Under the pieces are notes generated by a model that did no database searches, was not told where the DNA came from, and saw only the letters and a program-made list of their open reading frames with translations. A DNA stretch of 64,000 nucleotides from Sweltsa coloradensis (taxonomy: Eukaryota > Arthropoda > Insecta > Plecoptera > Chloroperlidae). Shown here piece by piece: positions 1 through 9,140 of the stretch. The translations under genes and the position numbers were made by a program. The DNA is taken from assembly GCA_024449915.1 (NCBI GenBank), contig JAMZAV010001749.1:62001-126000 (forward strand). The letters are read 5' to 3'. Numbering within the stretch: position 1 is the stretch's first letter; the number at the start of each line of letters is the position of its first letter.

Positions 1-518
1 CAGAACGTCATGGTCAGTTGCAAGTCGGAACTGGGCTGTGGCAGTTTTACGAGACCAGTTTTTGTCTTGCCCATATTTGATCTCATCCCACTAAGTGTAG
101 GCCTACTATTACATATTTACATACCGTATTATCCGTCTGTGGGTTGTTTTTTAAACTTTTTTCCCCCAAATCATTTTATTGTTTATACATTATCCATCAT
201 GTGTGCTAACCCTTTCTTTCAACAAGTAGAAAGTTACGAACATTTTTGTTTTATGTGTTTCAGGAATTTCTGTCCAAATATTTTACCAAACCATGTAACC
301 ACTACATTCAATAAAATCATTTATTATTATTATACCGTATTGTCCTGAATATAAACCTACCCTTTTTTCATTATTCAAGTGTGAAAGTCCCTTACAAGCT
401 TATACGTTTATCCATATGCTAATGCATTGTTTTATTTATATTACAACAATGAAAAGTTAAGGGGTCGGCTTATGTTCAGGGTCGGCTTATATTCAGCACA
501 GTACGGTACTATTGGTTT
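1..518. other. Unassigned AT-rich non-coding DNA
   Basis: I recognise no gene, conserved exon or bounded element here. The short open frames have no recognisable protein character. The stretch lies beyond the last MIOS exon I can see, so it may be intron of that gene on the minus strand. Confidence 0.4.
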
Positions 519-1087
519 TTGGATGAGCGTAGCGAGTGTAGCGAAGATTCCATTTCACTACACTGGAGAAAAAAATCCGGAATGTTTTTTTTTTCTTTTT
601 TCTTTTTGGCTGTTTGTTAACACGATTCCGGCTAAACCGATACTCCAATTGCAATGAAATTTTATGGAAACCTTTGAAATCTCTGAACTTAGAACTGCCA
701 CGTTTTTGAGCGCAATCGAAAAATTATTTCTCATGAAAATCGCAATTTTACTTATAACACCTACATGCTTTATCCGATTGTTATGATTTTTTCACAGAAC
801 CATAATTTTATGAATTAAGATATTCGTGTGAAATTTGAGCGCAATCGAAAAATTATTTCTTATGAAAATCACAATTTTACGATTTTTTTCTTTTTTTAAA
901 TTACGATCAATTAAAAAAATTAAAAATTAAAGTTTATTTTTTATTTAATTTAAATTAATTTTTAAAAAAATCTTCAACTTAGTTATGATTTTTTCACAGA
1001 ACAACAGAAAATCCGCATAGCACATGGCAGCTCAATGCACCAATTACGCTCATCCAACAACGCGGCGGGACTTAAGCGTTTTCCTAG
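519..1087 (+). mobile_element. Helentron/Helitron2-like non-autonomous element, copy 1
   Basis: The 5' end reads TTGGATGAGCGTA, and the same 13 bases occur inverted at 1045-1057, about 30 bp inside the 3' end. Between that inner repeat and the end is a short hairpin (AACGC paired with GCGTT), and the element stops at CTAG. Asymmetric terminal inverted repeats followed by a 3' stem-loop are the known signature of Helitron2/Helentron elements and their non-autonomous relatives. No Rep/helicase coding is present. It is closely similar in sequence to the copy at 19816-20423. Confidence 0.6.
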
Positions 1088-1213
1088 TGATAAAACATAA
1101 AAACAAATACCTAATCAAACACTATAAAATCGAACATTTAAAAACAACTGGATAGAACAATGTTGTAAGATACAATCGTCATAGATTCTACAGGTAGAAC
1201 GTAGATCCTATAA

Positions 1214-1982
1214 TTGGATGAGCGAAGCGAAGACTTCAATTTCACTGACCCCCCAAAAAATTTAGCTCCAATGTTTTTTTTTTTTTTTTTTTTTTTGTCT
1301 GTATTTTTGTCTGTTTGTTAGCAGGATTCCGGGCAAACGGCATAAGCGATCTTGATGAAAATTTGACAGGACCTTCGAAATCTCTAAACTTAGAGGTGTA
1401 TTGTTTTTGGGTACAATCGATGAAATATTTCTCATGAATATCGTACTTTTACGATTTTTTTTTCGATTTTTAGTGCCATATTTTCGTGTCATTTGGGCCG
1501 ATTCTGACCAAACGGGTGGGGCAACAATGTTCATATTATATATGGACCTTAAGGTCATGGTAATGTAGTACCTTTTGAAAGAAAAAGTTGGAAAAATTAG
1601 CCAGAATCCATAGAAATAAAGCTTTTAATATAAGTTTTTTACGGTTTAGTGCGATATTTTCGTGCCATTTGGGCCGATACTGACCAAACGGGTGGGGCTA
1701 CAACGTTCATATTATACATGGACATTAAGGTTATGATGATGTAGTACCTTTTGAAAGAAAAAGTTTAAAAAGTTAGCCAGAATCTATAGAAATAAAGCTT
1801 TTAATATAAGTTTTTTACGGTAAATAATAACATTTGACAAGTAACAAAAGAAACTTGACAACAATCACCTACAATGCATAGGCAGTAAAGCAAAACACTT
1901 ACAAAAGTAAAGATATCCCACGCAAACTAAAAACTTAAAAAAGCTCATCCATCAACGCGGCGGGACTTTAGCGTTTTCCTAG
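1214..1982 (+). mobile_element. Helentron-like non-autonomous element, copy 2
   Basis: It starts TTGGATGAGCG and ends with GCTCATCC (1943-1950), a hairpin and CTAG at 1979-1982, the same end structure as copy 1. The interior differs and contains a 176-bp direct duplication (1472-1647 and 1648-about 1823). A poly-T tract follows the 5' end. It lies 126 bp from copy 1 in the same orientation. The interior is shared with the degraded copy at 19218-19809. Confidence 0.55.
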
Positions 1983-2648
1983 TAAACTTAATTGTAAGCT
2001 CTACACAAGGAGTACAGGCTGAGGGAAAAGCTTTTTATCTAAAGAGAGAAATTGAAGTGGTTCAGAGTAGGCTATGTCAAAAGGACAGAAGGAGCAAGAT
2101 TGTGGAGAAGGATGCGCAGGTAGGTACCAATCCAGACTACGACAACAATGGCAGTACAGTGTGAGAAAAGAATGATGTGGAACAGCAAGGAGGAGACTGG
2201 AATGTGGTCGCATTAGCTGAGGGCCCTCCCCCATTGCAAGTAGGCCTACCTTCCCTATGACACCACTAGACATGGCACCCCCATAGTTTGACCTACAAAT
2301 TTTAAAACTAGGAAACGCTCAGTTGGACGCGTTGATAAGCGAGCACGTGCTATAGCTAGACCCACATTGCACACTTTTTTAAATTTTAAAATTTGCGACG
2401 TTCGCTGTCCACAGGGCCATGTTTCCAATATTATTTATTATTGCCAAGGTATTTGGGTAAACCCATGTGTAAACCTTTACTTTGTGGATAAAATCCACCG
2501 CCATCTAGAGGACCTTGACTCCTTGGGAAAACTATTTAAACTCTTTGGTGACAAATAATACACTGCTTCTTCAAAAGTATTTTGATTACTTCTAGGTGGC
2601 AGTGCATTAGAAACTTCCCGCGTCTTTTCGTTGCCATGACAACGTTAC
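1983..2648. other. Unassigned non-coding DNA
   Basis: I find no conserved exon, repeat boundary or RNA gene between the Helentron-like pair and the 3' tail of the LINE. Short open frames on both strands look random. Confidence 0.4.
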
Positions 2649-2839
2649 TTTTATTATTATTATTATTATTATTATTTATTTGCCTTTGAATATGTACATA
2701 ACAAAGACAGGCAGCCAGAAGAGGGCTTGAAGCCCAAAACACTTGTGGTGTCCGACTGCCTTACTACAACATACCAACATAAATAAAAATAACTAACAAT
2801 ACATACAATGAAATATTTACAAAATAATGCAATTGACAC

Positions 2840-2990
2840 GCACGCGCACACACTCACACGCACACGCACACACACACACACACTCACATTCACATTCACA
2901 CTCACACTCACACTCACACTCACACTCACACTCACACTCACACTCACACTCACACTCACACTACACTCACACACACTCACACTCACACTT
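2840..2990. repeat. CACTCA/CACA microsatellite in LINE 3' UTR
   Basis: Tandem CACTCA and CACGCA units with short CACA runs. It gives open frames on both strands (Thr-Leu and Ser-Val repeats) that are not genes. It lies between the reverse-transcriptase stop codon and the LINE tail. Confidence 0.9.
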
Positions 2991-3008
2991 GCACAAAACA
3001 AGTTAATT

Positions 3009-4859
3009 TCAGTTGACACGTGGAGGAATATATGTTCGAATTTTGTTCAGGAATTGGTTTGATGATAATGTTTTAAGGGATGTTGGCAATCTGTTCCATT
3101 CATTGGCCGCTCTGCTGTAGAATGATTTCTGGTAAGCTGCAGTGCGTGCGAGGGGTGGCTGTAAGTAGGTTACTTGGCTACGATGCTGGAGGCGTATGCG
3201 CAAGCGTTGTAAGGGGTCAAGGTCAACCGATCCATGAAACATTTTCCGCAAGAACATCAAGTCCACTTGGTAAGCATAATCCGTCAACGATGGGAGGTGA
3301 CATGCAAGAAGTCGAGACTCGGAGCGCCCAATCTCTTTACTTCGTTTCCCAAGAATGTGTTTTGTCGCTCTGCTTTGCATTGCTTCCAGGTTAGCCAAAT
3401 TGCTCTTATTTGGACTCCATGCCGGCCATGCATATGTTAAAAGAGAACGGACAGTCGCTAAGTAAACTGATCGCTTAACTCTTGGGCTACAGCACTTGAG
3501 ATTTCTAAACACAAATCCAAGTTGCCGGGATGCACGGGAACAGATATTAGTCGTATGGACGTTCCATTTGAGATTACTAGCTATAGTCAACCCAAGGACT
3601 TTTGCGCTGTCACAGGTTTTAAGCAACCTACCATTCAAGTAATAATTGCTTGCGATTTTGGCAGAAGTTAGTGCCAAGCGGATCACTATTGTTTTAAGAG
3701 CATTAAAGTCCATTTGGTTAACGCTACACCATACCTCCAAATTAGCCAAATCTTCTTGAAGTATGGTGCAATCTTCTGGTCCATAGATTGGCCTGTAAAG
3801 TGTACTGTCATCCGCATACTGTACCAGGTCAGACTTGACAGTGTTTGGTATGTCAAACATAAATACATTAAATAGGAGTGGTCCAATTGACGAACCTTGA
3901 GGGATGCCTGATGTCACATTAATCTTACCAGATCTGGTACCACCGAAGACAGTCGTTTGAGTACGCCCATTTAAGTAACAGTGAAACCATTGCAATAACT
4001 TCCCTTTAACCTGGTAGCCTTCCAGTTTATCTAGTAGTCTTCTATGTGGAACACGGTCGAATGCTTTTGACCAGTCAAGACATATAACATCAATTTGCTT
4101 GACCTGTGGAGAGTCTAGTTGTTTTTGCCAATCTTCTATGACTTTTGTAAGCATTGTCGTCGTTGATCGTCGCGGTAAGAATCCATGCTGGTTGTGGTTG
4201 ACTACTCCTGCCTCATACAAATGCCGTAAAACAGCCTTCGCCACCAGGAACTCGAGGGCTTTTCCAACTACCGAGGTAAGCGATATTGGCCGATAATTGG
4301 CGGTGTCTTCCCGCTTGCCTGATTTAAATACTGGCACAACGTCTGCAGTTTTCCATTGCTCGGGAAGTGATCCGGTACTCAATGAGTGGTTGAAAAGCGC
4401 AGACAGAGATGGAGCTAGTAAAACTGCACAGTTTTGGAGGATTCGAGCGGGGATACCATCAGGACCGGTGGCTGCGTTGGGTCGTATTCTTTGGAGACTA
4501 ATGACAGTTTCTTGAGGAGAGAAGTACAGATCTTTAAGTGGTAAAGTACTTTGATCGAGCTTTGTTGGTGGGCGGATGTCTTTGTCACTGGTGGGTATGG
4601 AGAAATTATCTTTAAATGAATTGCTGAAAGCGTTAGCAATATCTTCTGGCTTTGATATTTGTTTTCCCTTATGAATGAAAGTTTGGGGAGCCGAGCTGCC
4701 ATGTTTTGCATGGATGTAGCGCCAAATTTCTTTGCCATTATCTTTCTTTTCCCCTAAGTCCCAAACATGCTTATTATGCGAGTTCCTTATCAATAATTTA
4801 GTTTTGTTTCTCAAGATTCTATATTTTTCCCAATTTACGTCAGATGGATTTTTTTCCAC
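3009..4859 (-). CDS. LINE protein, second part: reverse transcriptase
   Basis: About 616 codons, open from 4859 to the stop at 3009. There is no genuine start: the first codon is GTG, and the frame is the continuation of the upstream endonuclease frame. Reverse-transcriptase landmarks are clear: NAATGPDGIPARIL (finger region), YRPISLTSVVGKALE, DWSKAFDRVPH, GIPQGSSIGPLLF and the catalytic YADD in LVQYADDSTLY. The C-terminal part has the usual thumb and connection motifs and ends IPPRVN. There is no RNase H domain, as expected for CR1/L2. The only visible lesion is the one-base shift at the junction with the upstream frame. Confidence 0.85.
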   Translation of the reverse strand: MEKNPSDVNWEKYRILRNKTKLLIRNSHNKHVWDLGEKKDNGKEIWRYIHAKHGSSAPQTFIHKGKQISKPEDIANAFSNSFKDNFSIPTSDKDIRPPTKLDQSTLPLKDLYFSPQETVISLQRIRPNAATGPDGIPARILQNCAVLLAPSLSALFNHSLSTGSLPEQWKTADVVPVFKSGKREDTANYRPISLTSVVGKALEFLVAKAVLRHLYEAGVVNHNQHGFLPRRSTTTMLTKVIEDWQKQLDSPQVKQIDVICLDWSKAFDRVPHRRLLDKLEGYQVKGKLLQWFHCYLNGRTQTTVFGGTRSGKINVTSGIPQGSSIGPLLFNVFMFDIPNTVKSDLVQYADDSTLYRPIYGPEDCTILQEDLANLEVWCSVNQMDFNALKTIVIRLALTSAKIASNYYLNGRLLKTCDSAKVLGLTIASNLKWNVHTTNICSRASRQLGFVFRNLKCCSPRVKRSVYLATVRSLLTYAWPAWSPNKSNLANLEAMQSRATKHILGKRSKEIGRSESRLLACHLPSLTDYAYQVDLMFLRKMFHGSVDLDPLQRLRIRLQHRSQVTYLQPPLARTAAYQKSFYSRAANEWNRLPTSLKTLSSNQFLNKIRTYIPPRVN

Positions 4860-6457
4860 GCCCTGTAAAGTGAGTCACGTTTCCTTAGAGCCCGTACAAT
4901 ATCTTCTGAGATCCAAGGAGCACGTCGGCGGCGGTTCACTTTAAAACTGGGAATGTGTTCATGCACTGCTTTCCAGAACGTAGAAGTCCAATTCCGCCAC
5001 ACTTCTTCAATGGTTACATTATCAATAACGGTTGGTAGTTTTGCTTGAAAATCGTCTTTTAGAGCATCCCAATTGGCATTTTTGAAGTTAAGAACAGTCT
5101 TGGTTAGTTTCTTATGCTTGAATGTAGGAATTGTCAATTGCGATTTTATGGCCAAGTGATCGCTAACTCCAGGTATGACTTCAGTCAAAGTTAACACTGA
5201 AGGGTTGTTGCATAATAGGAGGTCTATTAATCTTCGTGAGCCATTTACTATCCGAGTAGCTTCAGGAACCAGCTGTTCAAGGGATAGTTGTAGAAAAGTG
5301 GTAAGGAAATGGTTAGCAAGAGTGTTGTTAGGGGTGGCTGCATTGCCTAAAGACCAGGTAATGTCAAGGTTAAAGTCCCCTGTAAGGACAACTGCTTTGT
5401 AGTCATCTTGCAAGTCTTGTGATAAGCGTAATGAGGATAGTAAACTATCATTTACTGCCTTTGATGCATTAGGTGCTCGGTAAGCTGATCCAATCAGTAC
5501 CTTGTCAGAACCAATAGTTACTTCAGCCCACACAATTTCCGCTAGCTCCGTTTCCAGAATCCTGTTTCTAACTGGTGAATATTCTGGACGAATTGCAAGC
5601 AAAACGCCCCCATGAGACGAAGTGGTACGATCCTTCCTAAAGACAGTGTATCCTTCTGGAATTACTTCACCATCACCAATTGAGTCGTCAAGCCAGGTTT
5701 CGCACACGGCAATTATTGCAGGGTTATGAGAAACCATCCAGGCCTCAATGTCTGGTTTTCGCTTGGGGTTTTTTAAACTTCTGGCATTGAAAGATAACAA
5801 TGTCAACTGTTTATTATTTACCGTGTCCTGGTCACTAGAGAATGAAAGTTGTGAATCACTCTCAGTACTAAACAAGGAGTTCGAGAAGGCTGGTAGTGAG
5901 CAGGGCCAACAAGTCCATTTACTCACTCCACTCGTTATTCTCTTGTACACCGATGTTTTTATGTTTACACAAGATCGATGCGCCATGTTTGTACACGAGT
6001 CACATTTCACAAATAACTGGTTTTTGCGGCCCTTAGATTCGCACATAAAACATTTATTAATTGACCCGATAGTATTTGACATAGGTCCAGGATTAAGGGC
6101 TACATCACCACACAGACCTAGTAACATTAAGGCAAGGCTGAGTATGTTTTCTGGAACTCTTAAAACGGAAGATGTTGCCAACCGTTTACGACGAATAGTT
6201 ATACTTTGCACACTATGTGGCATATGTACTTGTCTATATTTTGCCGTATTTTGTAATTCCATGTGGACAAGCAGCCAAGAAGACAAATTGACATTGTTAA
6301 TTATTAACGCCTCCTCCGCAAATGTAACACGACTCATAATGTCACTCACAAATAAACGATCACAGTTACACTGTTTACTCACTGTAATACATCTATTTAC
6401 AGCGAGAAATGTCACAAATAACCGGAGAATACGGACACGCAATCCAGAAGCCATCAT
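4835..6457 (-). CDS. LINE protein, first part: 2A-like leader, PHD finger, APE endonuclease
   Basis: A 540-residue frame from ATG at 6457. Residues 1-116 contain hydrophobic stretches (about 9-21 and 105-116). Residues 117-125 read GDVALNPGP, a 2A-like ribosome-skipping motif. Residues 136-186 carry a C4HC3 pattern (C136, C139, C152, C155, H160, C163, C183, C186) typical of PHD fingers in CR1-type elements. From about residue 217 an APE-type endonuclease follows, with the recognisable motifs AVCETWLDDS, LTGDFNLD and VSDHLAI. This enzyme nicks target DNA for target-primed reverse transcription. The frame ends when it passes a run of seven A residues (4849-4855), beyond which the downstream frame continues the same protein. 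No host function is implied. Confidence 0.85.
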   Translation of the reverse strand: MMASGLRVRILRLFVTFLAVNRCITVSKQCNCDRLFVSDIMSRVTFAEEALIINNVNLSSWLLVHMELQNTAKYRQVHMPHSVQSITIRRKRLATSSVLRVPENILSLALMLLGLCGDVALNPGPMSNTIGSINKCFMCESKGRKNQLFVKCDSCTNMAHRSCVNIKTSVYKRITSGVSKWTCWPCSLPAFSNSLFSTESDSQLSFSSDQDTVNNKQLTLLSFNARSLKNPKRKPDIEAWMVSHNPAIIAVCETWLDDSIGDGEVIPEGYTVFRKDRTTSSHGGVLLAIRPEYSPVRNRILETELAEIVWAEVTIGSDKVLIGSAYRAPNASKAVNDSLLSSLRLSQDLQDDYKAVVLTGDFNLDITWSLGNAATPNNTLANHFLTTFLQLSLEQLVPEATRIVNGSRRLIDLLLCNNPSVLTLTEVIPGVSDHLAIKSQLTIPTFKHKKLTKTVLNFKNANWDALKDDFQAKLPTVIDNVTIEEVWRNWTSTFWKAVHEHIPSFKVNRRRRAPWISEDIVRALRKRDSLYRAWKKIHLT

Positions 6458-6480
6458 CCTTCAATTCACAATTCACCAGA

Positions 6481-7293
6481 TTTAGAAGTAGAATAGTAGA
6501 ATATCTTCATGCAAAGAAGTTAAAAATGTGAAACACATTCTCCATTGTTAAAAATGAAAATAACATGTCCCATGCTAAGTTAGTTTTATCAAAAGTGGCT
6601 TAAAACCAATTAAAAACGTCGAGCCCCGACTCACTAACAACTGTACAACAGTAAAGTAGTATGAAGATGTAGCTTATCACAATAAATCACGAGAAAACTA
6701 AATATTTACCTTTAAAAAACACTTTTTGTGATGGAGCTGCTCAGATCAAAACATCACTCAATTCACTGCCTTCTTTTATAATGTAATTTCCATTTATACT
6801 ACTACTTATCGGATCAAAATAAAATTAACATATTCGTGACCGGACGGACATTCTAAAGGATTTAGCCACCTCAGATTTTGTCGCCGTTTAGTTTGAAAAA
6901 AAAAACTTTTGATTAACTTTAATGTAACTTTTTAACTTTTTGAACGATTTTGCCACAAAACTAATGGCATTCAATCGAGAACAAAGCTTGCGGATGGAAA
7001 AAATTTCAAATCGATCTGAGCCTCCGTTCGAACGTTATCGACATCACATCGAAAAAAAATTGACATTGTTTTCTTTAAAATTTTTAATTGGCAAATTGAT
7101 GTCAAATCGAATAATCAATGTCAAGTCCCAACCCTGCTATTGACAAATTGTTTAAAATATGACCGCACCCCACCATTTTTAAATTAAATTTTTAAATGTG
7201 TTGCCTTTATTTGCATAAATACAGAATTTTGTAGAATTTGTCTTAGCTACCTACATACCCATGCATGACAAGGATGAAAGCAATGTACGGGTA
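6481..7293. other. Unassigned DNA upstream of the LINE
   Basis: This may include LINE 5' UTR just above 6480. I see no conserved exon. It is AT-rich with short poly-A runs, and the open frames are short and unremarkable. Confidence 0.35.
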
Positions 7294-7306
7294 CACTGTA
7301 TATTTT

Positions 7307-7731
7307 GATTGATTGATTGATTGAATATTGCTTAACGTCTCATATTTATGCACTTTGGCTAATCGAGACGATGAGTGGTGATAGATGAGGATGAAGTATG
7401 AACAGAAGGGAGGAGGGGAAACTCGGTACCGGCACGTAGCCTACTCCTTTCGAAAAGTACCAAGGGGACCAACGGCTTAACGTCCCATCCGACAGGACGG
7501 TGTAACTTTGACAGTCATATAGGTTCCTCCACTAACCCAGACTGCCGAGCAGACGTCAAGGAGAACGAAGCCGTTACACTAGCTTTCAAACCCTCCATCT
7601 GCTCTAACCAGCGGTATACGTGAGTTTCAGGGTATAGCGGTTACCCACTCTACCCATGACCACGCCCGATTCTGCTTAACTTCGGTGTTCGAGTGGGAAC
7701 CGGTTAAACGAGCTCGGCTAAACCGCTGGCT
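7307..7731 (-). mobile_element. 5S-rRNA-derived SINE, copy 1 (full length)
   Basis: Flanked by a perfect 13-bp target-site duplication, CACTGTATATTTT (7294-7306 and 7732-7744). Read on the minus strand, the head resembles 5S rRNA: it contains CCGAAGTTAAGC, then a GGGCGTGGTCATGGGTAG segment and GTGGGT, matching the internal control region of 5S genes. The 3' end is a (TTGA)n-type tail at 7307-7325. The homologous copy at 57875-58303 confirms the boundaries. This is a SINE3-type retroposon mobilised in trans by a LINE. Confidence 0.85.
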
Positions 7732-7837
7732 CACTGTATATTTTAATCTATGGAATTATAACAATAGTAGGCCTACCTATTGTATTGTGTAAGGATGCAC
7801 ACTATAATCGATATTATCGATCGATAATCAATCAATC

Positions 7838-8330
7838 ATCCTGGGCAACGAGAAGGCTGAAGCGCTAGCCAATTTGGGCTCAAAGAAGTCTGCCCCTGAC
7901 ACGGCGAGTATTTCCTACAACTCTGCCAAAAACCTTGCCAAGGAGGGACTCAAGACATCCTATGGAAGACTTCAAGAGGCCAAGATGTATCACAAACCAT
8001 GGCGGGACGAGGTCCTCAAAGGGCCAGACAAATCCTGGACAAGAAAGGTGGCAACAGCGCAGTTCCGGCTGGCCACAGGACATGACGTCCTGCAGCACCA
8101 CCTGAGTCGATTTCAAATCACAAAGGAACCAGCAACTTGCAAACTATGTACATCGGGTTTTCAGGACAGAGCGCACCTCTTCAGCTGTGCCGCACTTAAA
8201 TCTGACATTGACGCCCTGCCAAATAACCTGAGCGGGCCAGAGAAGGAAGCACATATTTACTGGATAGCCAGGAAGAAAAATGATTGAAAAATCAAGCTTT
8301 TGGCATAGGGGGAAAAAAAATCAATAATGG
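7838..8330 (+). mobile_element. 5'-truncated RNase-H-bearing LINE fragment
   Basis: The frame running to the stop at 8287 contains GNEKAEALANLGSKK, the C-terminal edge of an RNase H domain, and then a CKLC...H...C zinc-knuckle-like tail (TCKLCTSGFQDRAHLFSC). It ends RKKND. The layout matches the tail of the LINE at 27308-31150 (CRLCGNGEHDRRHLYTC) but in a different family. No upstream reverse transcriptase remains. Confidence 0.75.
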
Positions 8331-8429
8331 ATATAATTTTGACAATCGATAACCGAAATTCATTATCAAAATTGTATGTGGCGGCCAATTTTAGATTTTT
8401 CGAAATTGTATCTTCGGATTTGATATGAG

Positions 8430-8720
8430 GTTTATTGAGTTCACCTACGGCCCGGAGAGCTTACCCCAGGACACCGTGCCAAATGATTAAACAGTGCTCA
8501 TTGTTTTCATGCAAGAATTTGGCACGTTGTGGGTGAAGAAGTCGCACGTCCGGTCCACTACAATGACCTACAAGTCAGGACCACGTACCCCCTGGACTGG
8601 TGGCAGGAGACCCCAGAGCAAAGACGACTTTCACGAACGCCACTGGCTATCATTTTGGATAGTTAGGAAGAAAAATGATTGAAGAATCAAGCTTTCGGCA
8701 TAGGATTTTTTTTGTTTTTT
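8430..8720 (+). mobile_element. Second, degraded LINE 3'-end fragment
   Basis: The last 35-40 bp of the coding end and 3' UTR (the RKKND end, then AATCAAGCTTTCGGCATAGG) repeat those of the fragment ending near 8306, showing a second, more decayed 3' end of the same family. The upstream part is too diverged to translate as one frame. Confidence 0.55.
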
Positions 8721-8943
8721 TTAATTATCGATTAGGTACGGTACCAAAAAATCAAATAATTCGTCAATAGTGGTACGAACTAAACTCTAAGATGGAAATT
8801 ATCTCACACATGCACTGGCTGGGCTGATGGTGCCACACTCGAGATTAATGTTTAGAAATGACCTGTTGATAACGGAAACCACACACATGACATCGAAGAC
8901 AGCCAGGCAGTAAATGGAACGTGATTGCTTTGTTTTGACTTAC

Positions 8944-8966
8944 ACTTGCCACACTTGAAGTTCCAC
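8944..8966 (-). other. Possible MIOS microexon 7 (uncertain)
   Basis: On the minus strand the sequence after GATTTAG encodes VELQVWQ in one frame, resembling the MIOS segment that follows the exon 6 end (YGLD-TEQVWR in vertebrates). It is followed by a donor-like GTAAGT. However, the frame that matches requires the G of the acceptor AG to be coding, one base off the phase expected from exon 6. It may be a diverged exon, a one-base sequence error, or coincidence. Confidence 0.25.
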
Positions 8967-9140
8967 TAAATCGGAACAGGCTTTGTTCGTAATATAAATA
9001 TTATTGATTCGATAATGACATTTTATTACCATTTTGATAATTGATAAACAATGAAAAAAAGTAGGTATCAATGTGCATCCCATATTGTAGGTAGGTATAG
9101 TATTGTAATGTATTGTTTTGTATTGCATTGCTTTGTATAC

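Larger units (their letters stand above)
2649..6480 (-). mobile_element. CR1/L2-like LINE, nearly full length
   Basis: On the minus strand the order is a 2A-like motif, a PHD-type zinc finger, an APE endonuclease and a reverse transcriptase. A 3' UTR with a long CACTCA-type microsatellite follows, and the element ends in a short (ATT)n tail at about 2649-2681. Short tandem 3' tails rather than poly(A) are usual for CR1/L2 clades. The 5' boundary is not precise: the first start codon is at 6457 and I saw no clear target-site duplication. The protein-coding part is intact except for one frameshift near 4850, so the copy looks young. If MIOS continues leftward, this LINE lies in one of its introns. 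Confidence 0.85.

Noticed and set aside
2672..3062. Open frames of Ser-Val and Thr-Leu repeats on both strands
   Set aside because: They are translations of a CACTCA microsatellite in the LINE 3' UTR.
4849..4855. Programmed -1 frameshift site in the LINE
   Set aside because: The heptamer is G followed by A residues, not an ideal slippery site, and I see no clear downstream structure. A mutation or homopolymer error is simpler.
5748..6485. A 245-codon plus-strand frame
   Set aside because: It is antisense to the LINE 2A-PHD-endonuclease frame and has no recognisable protein features.
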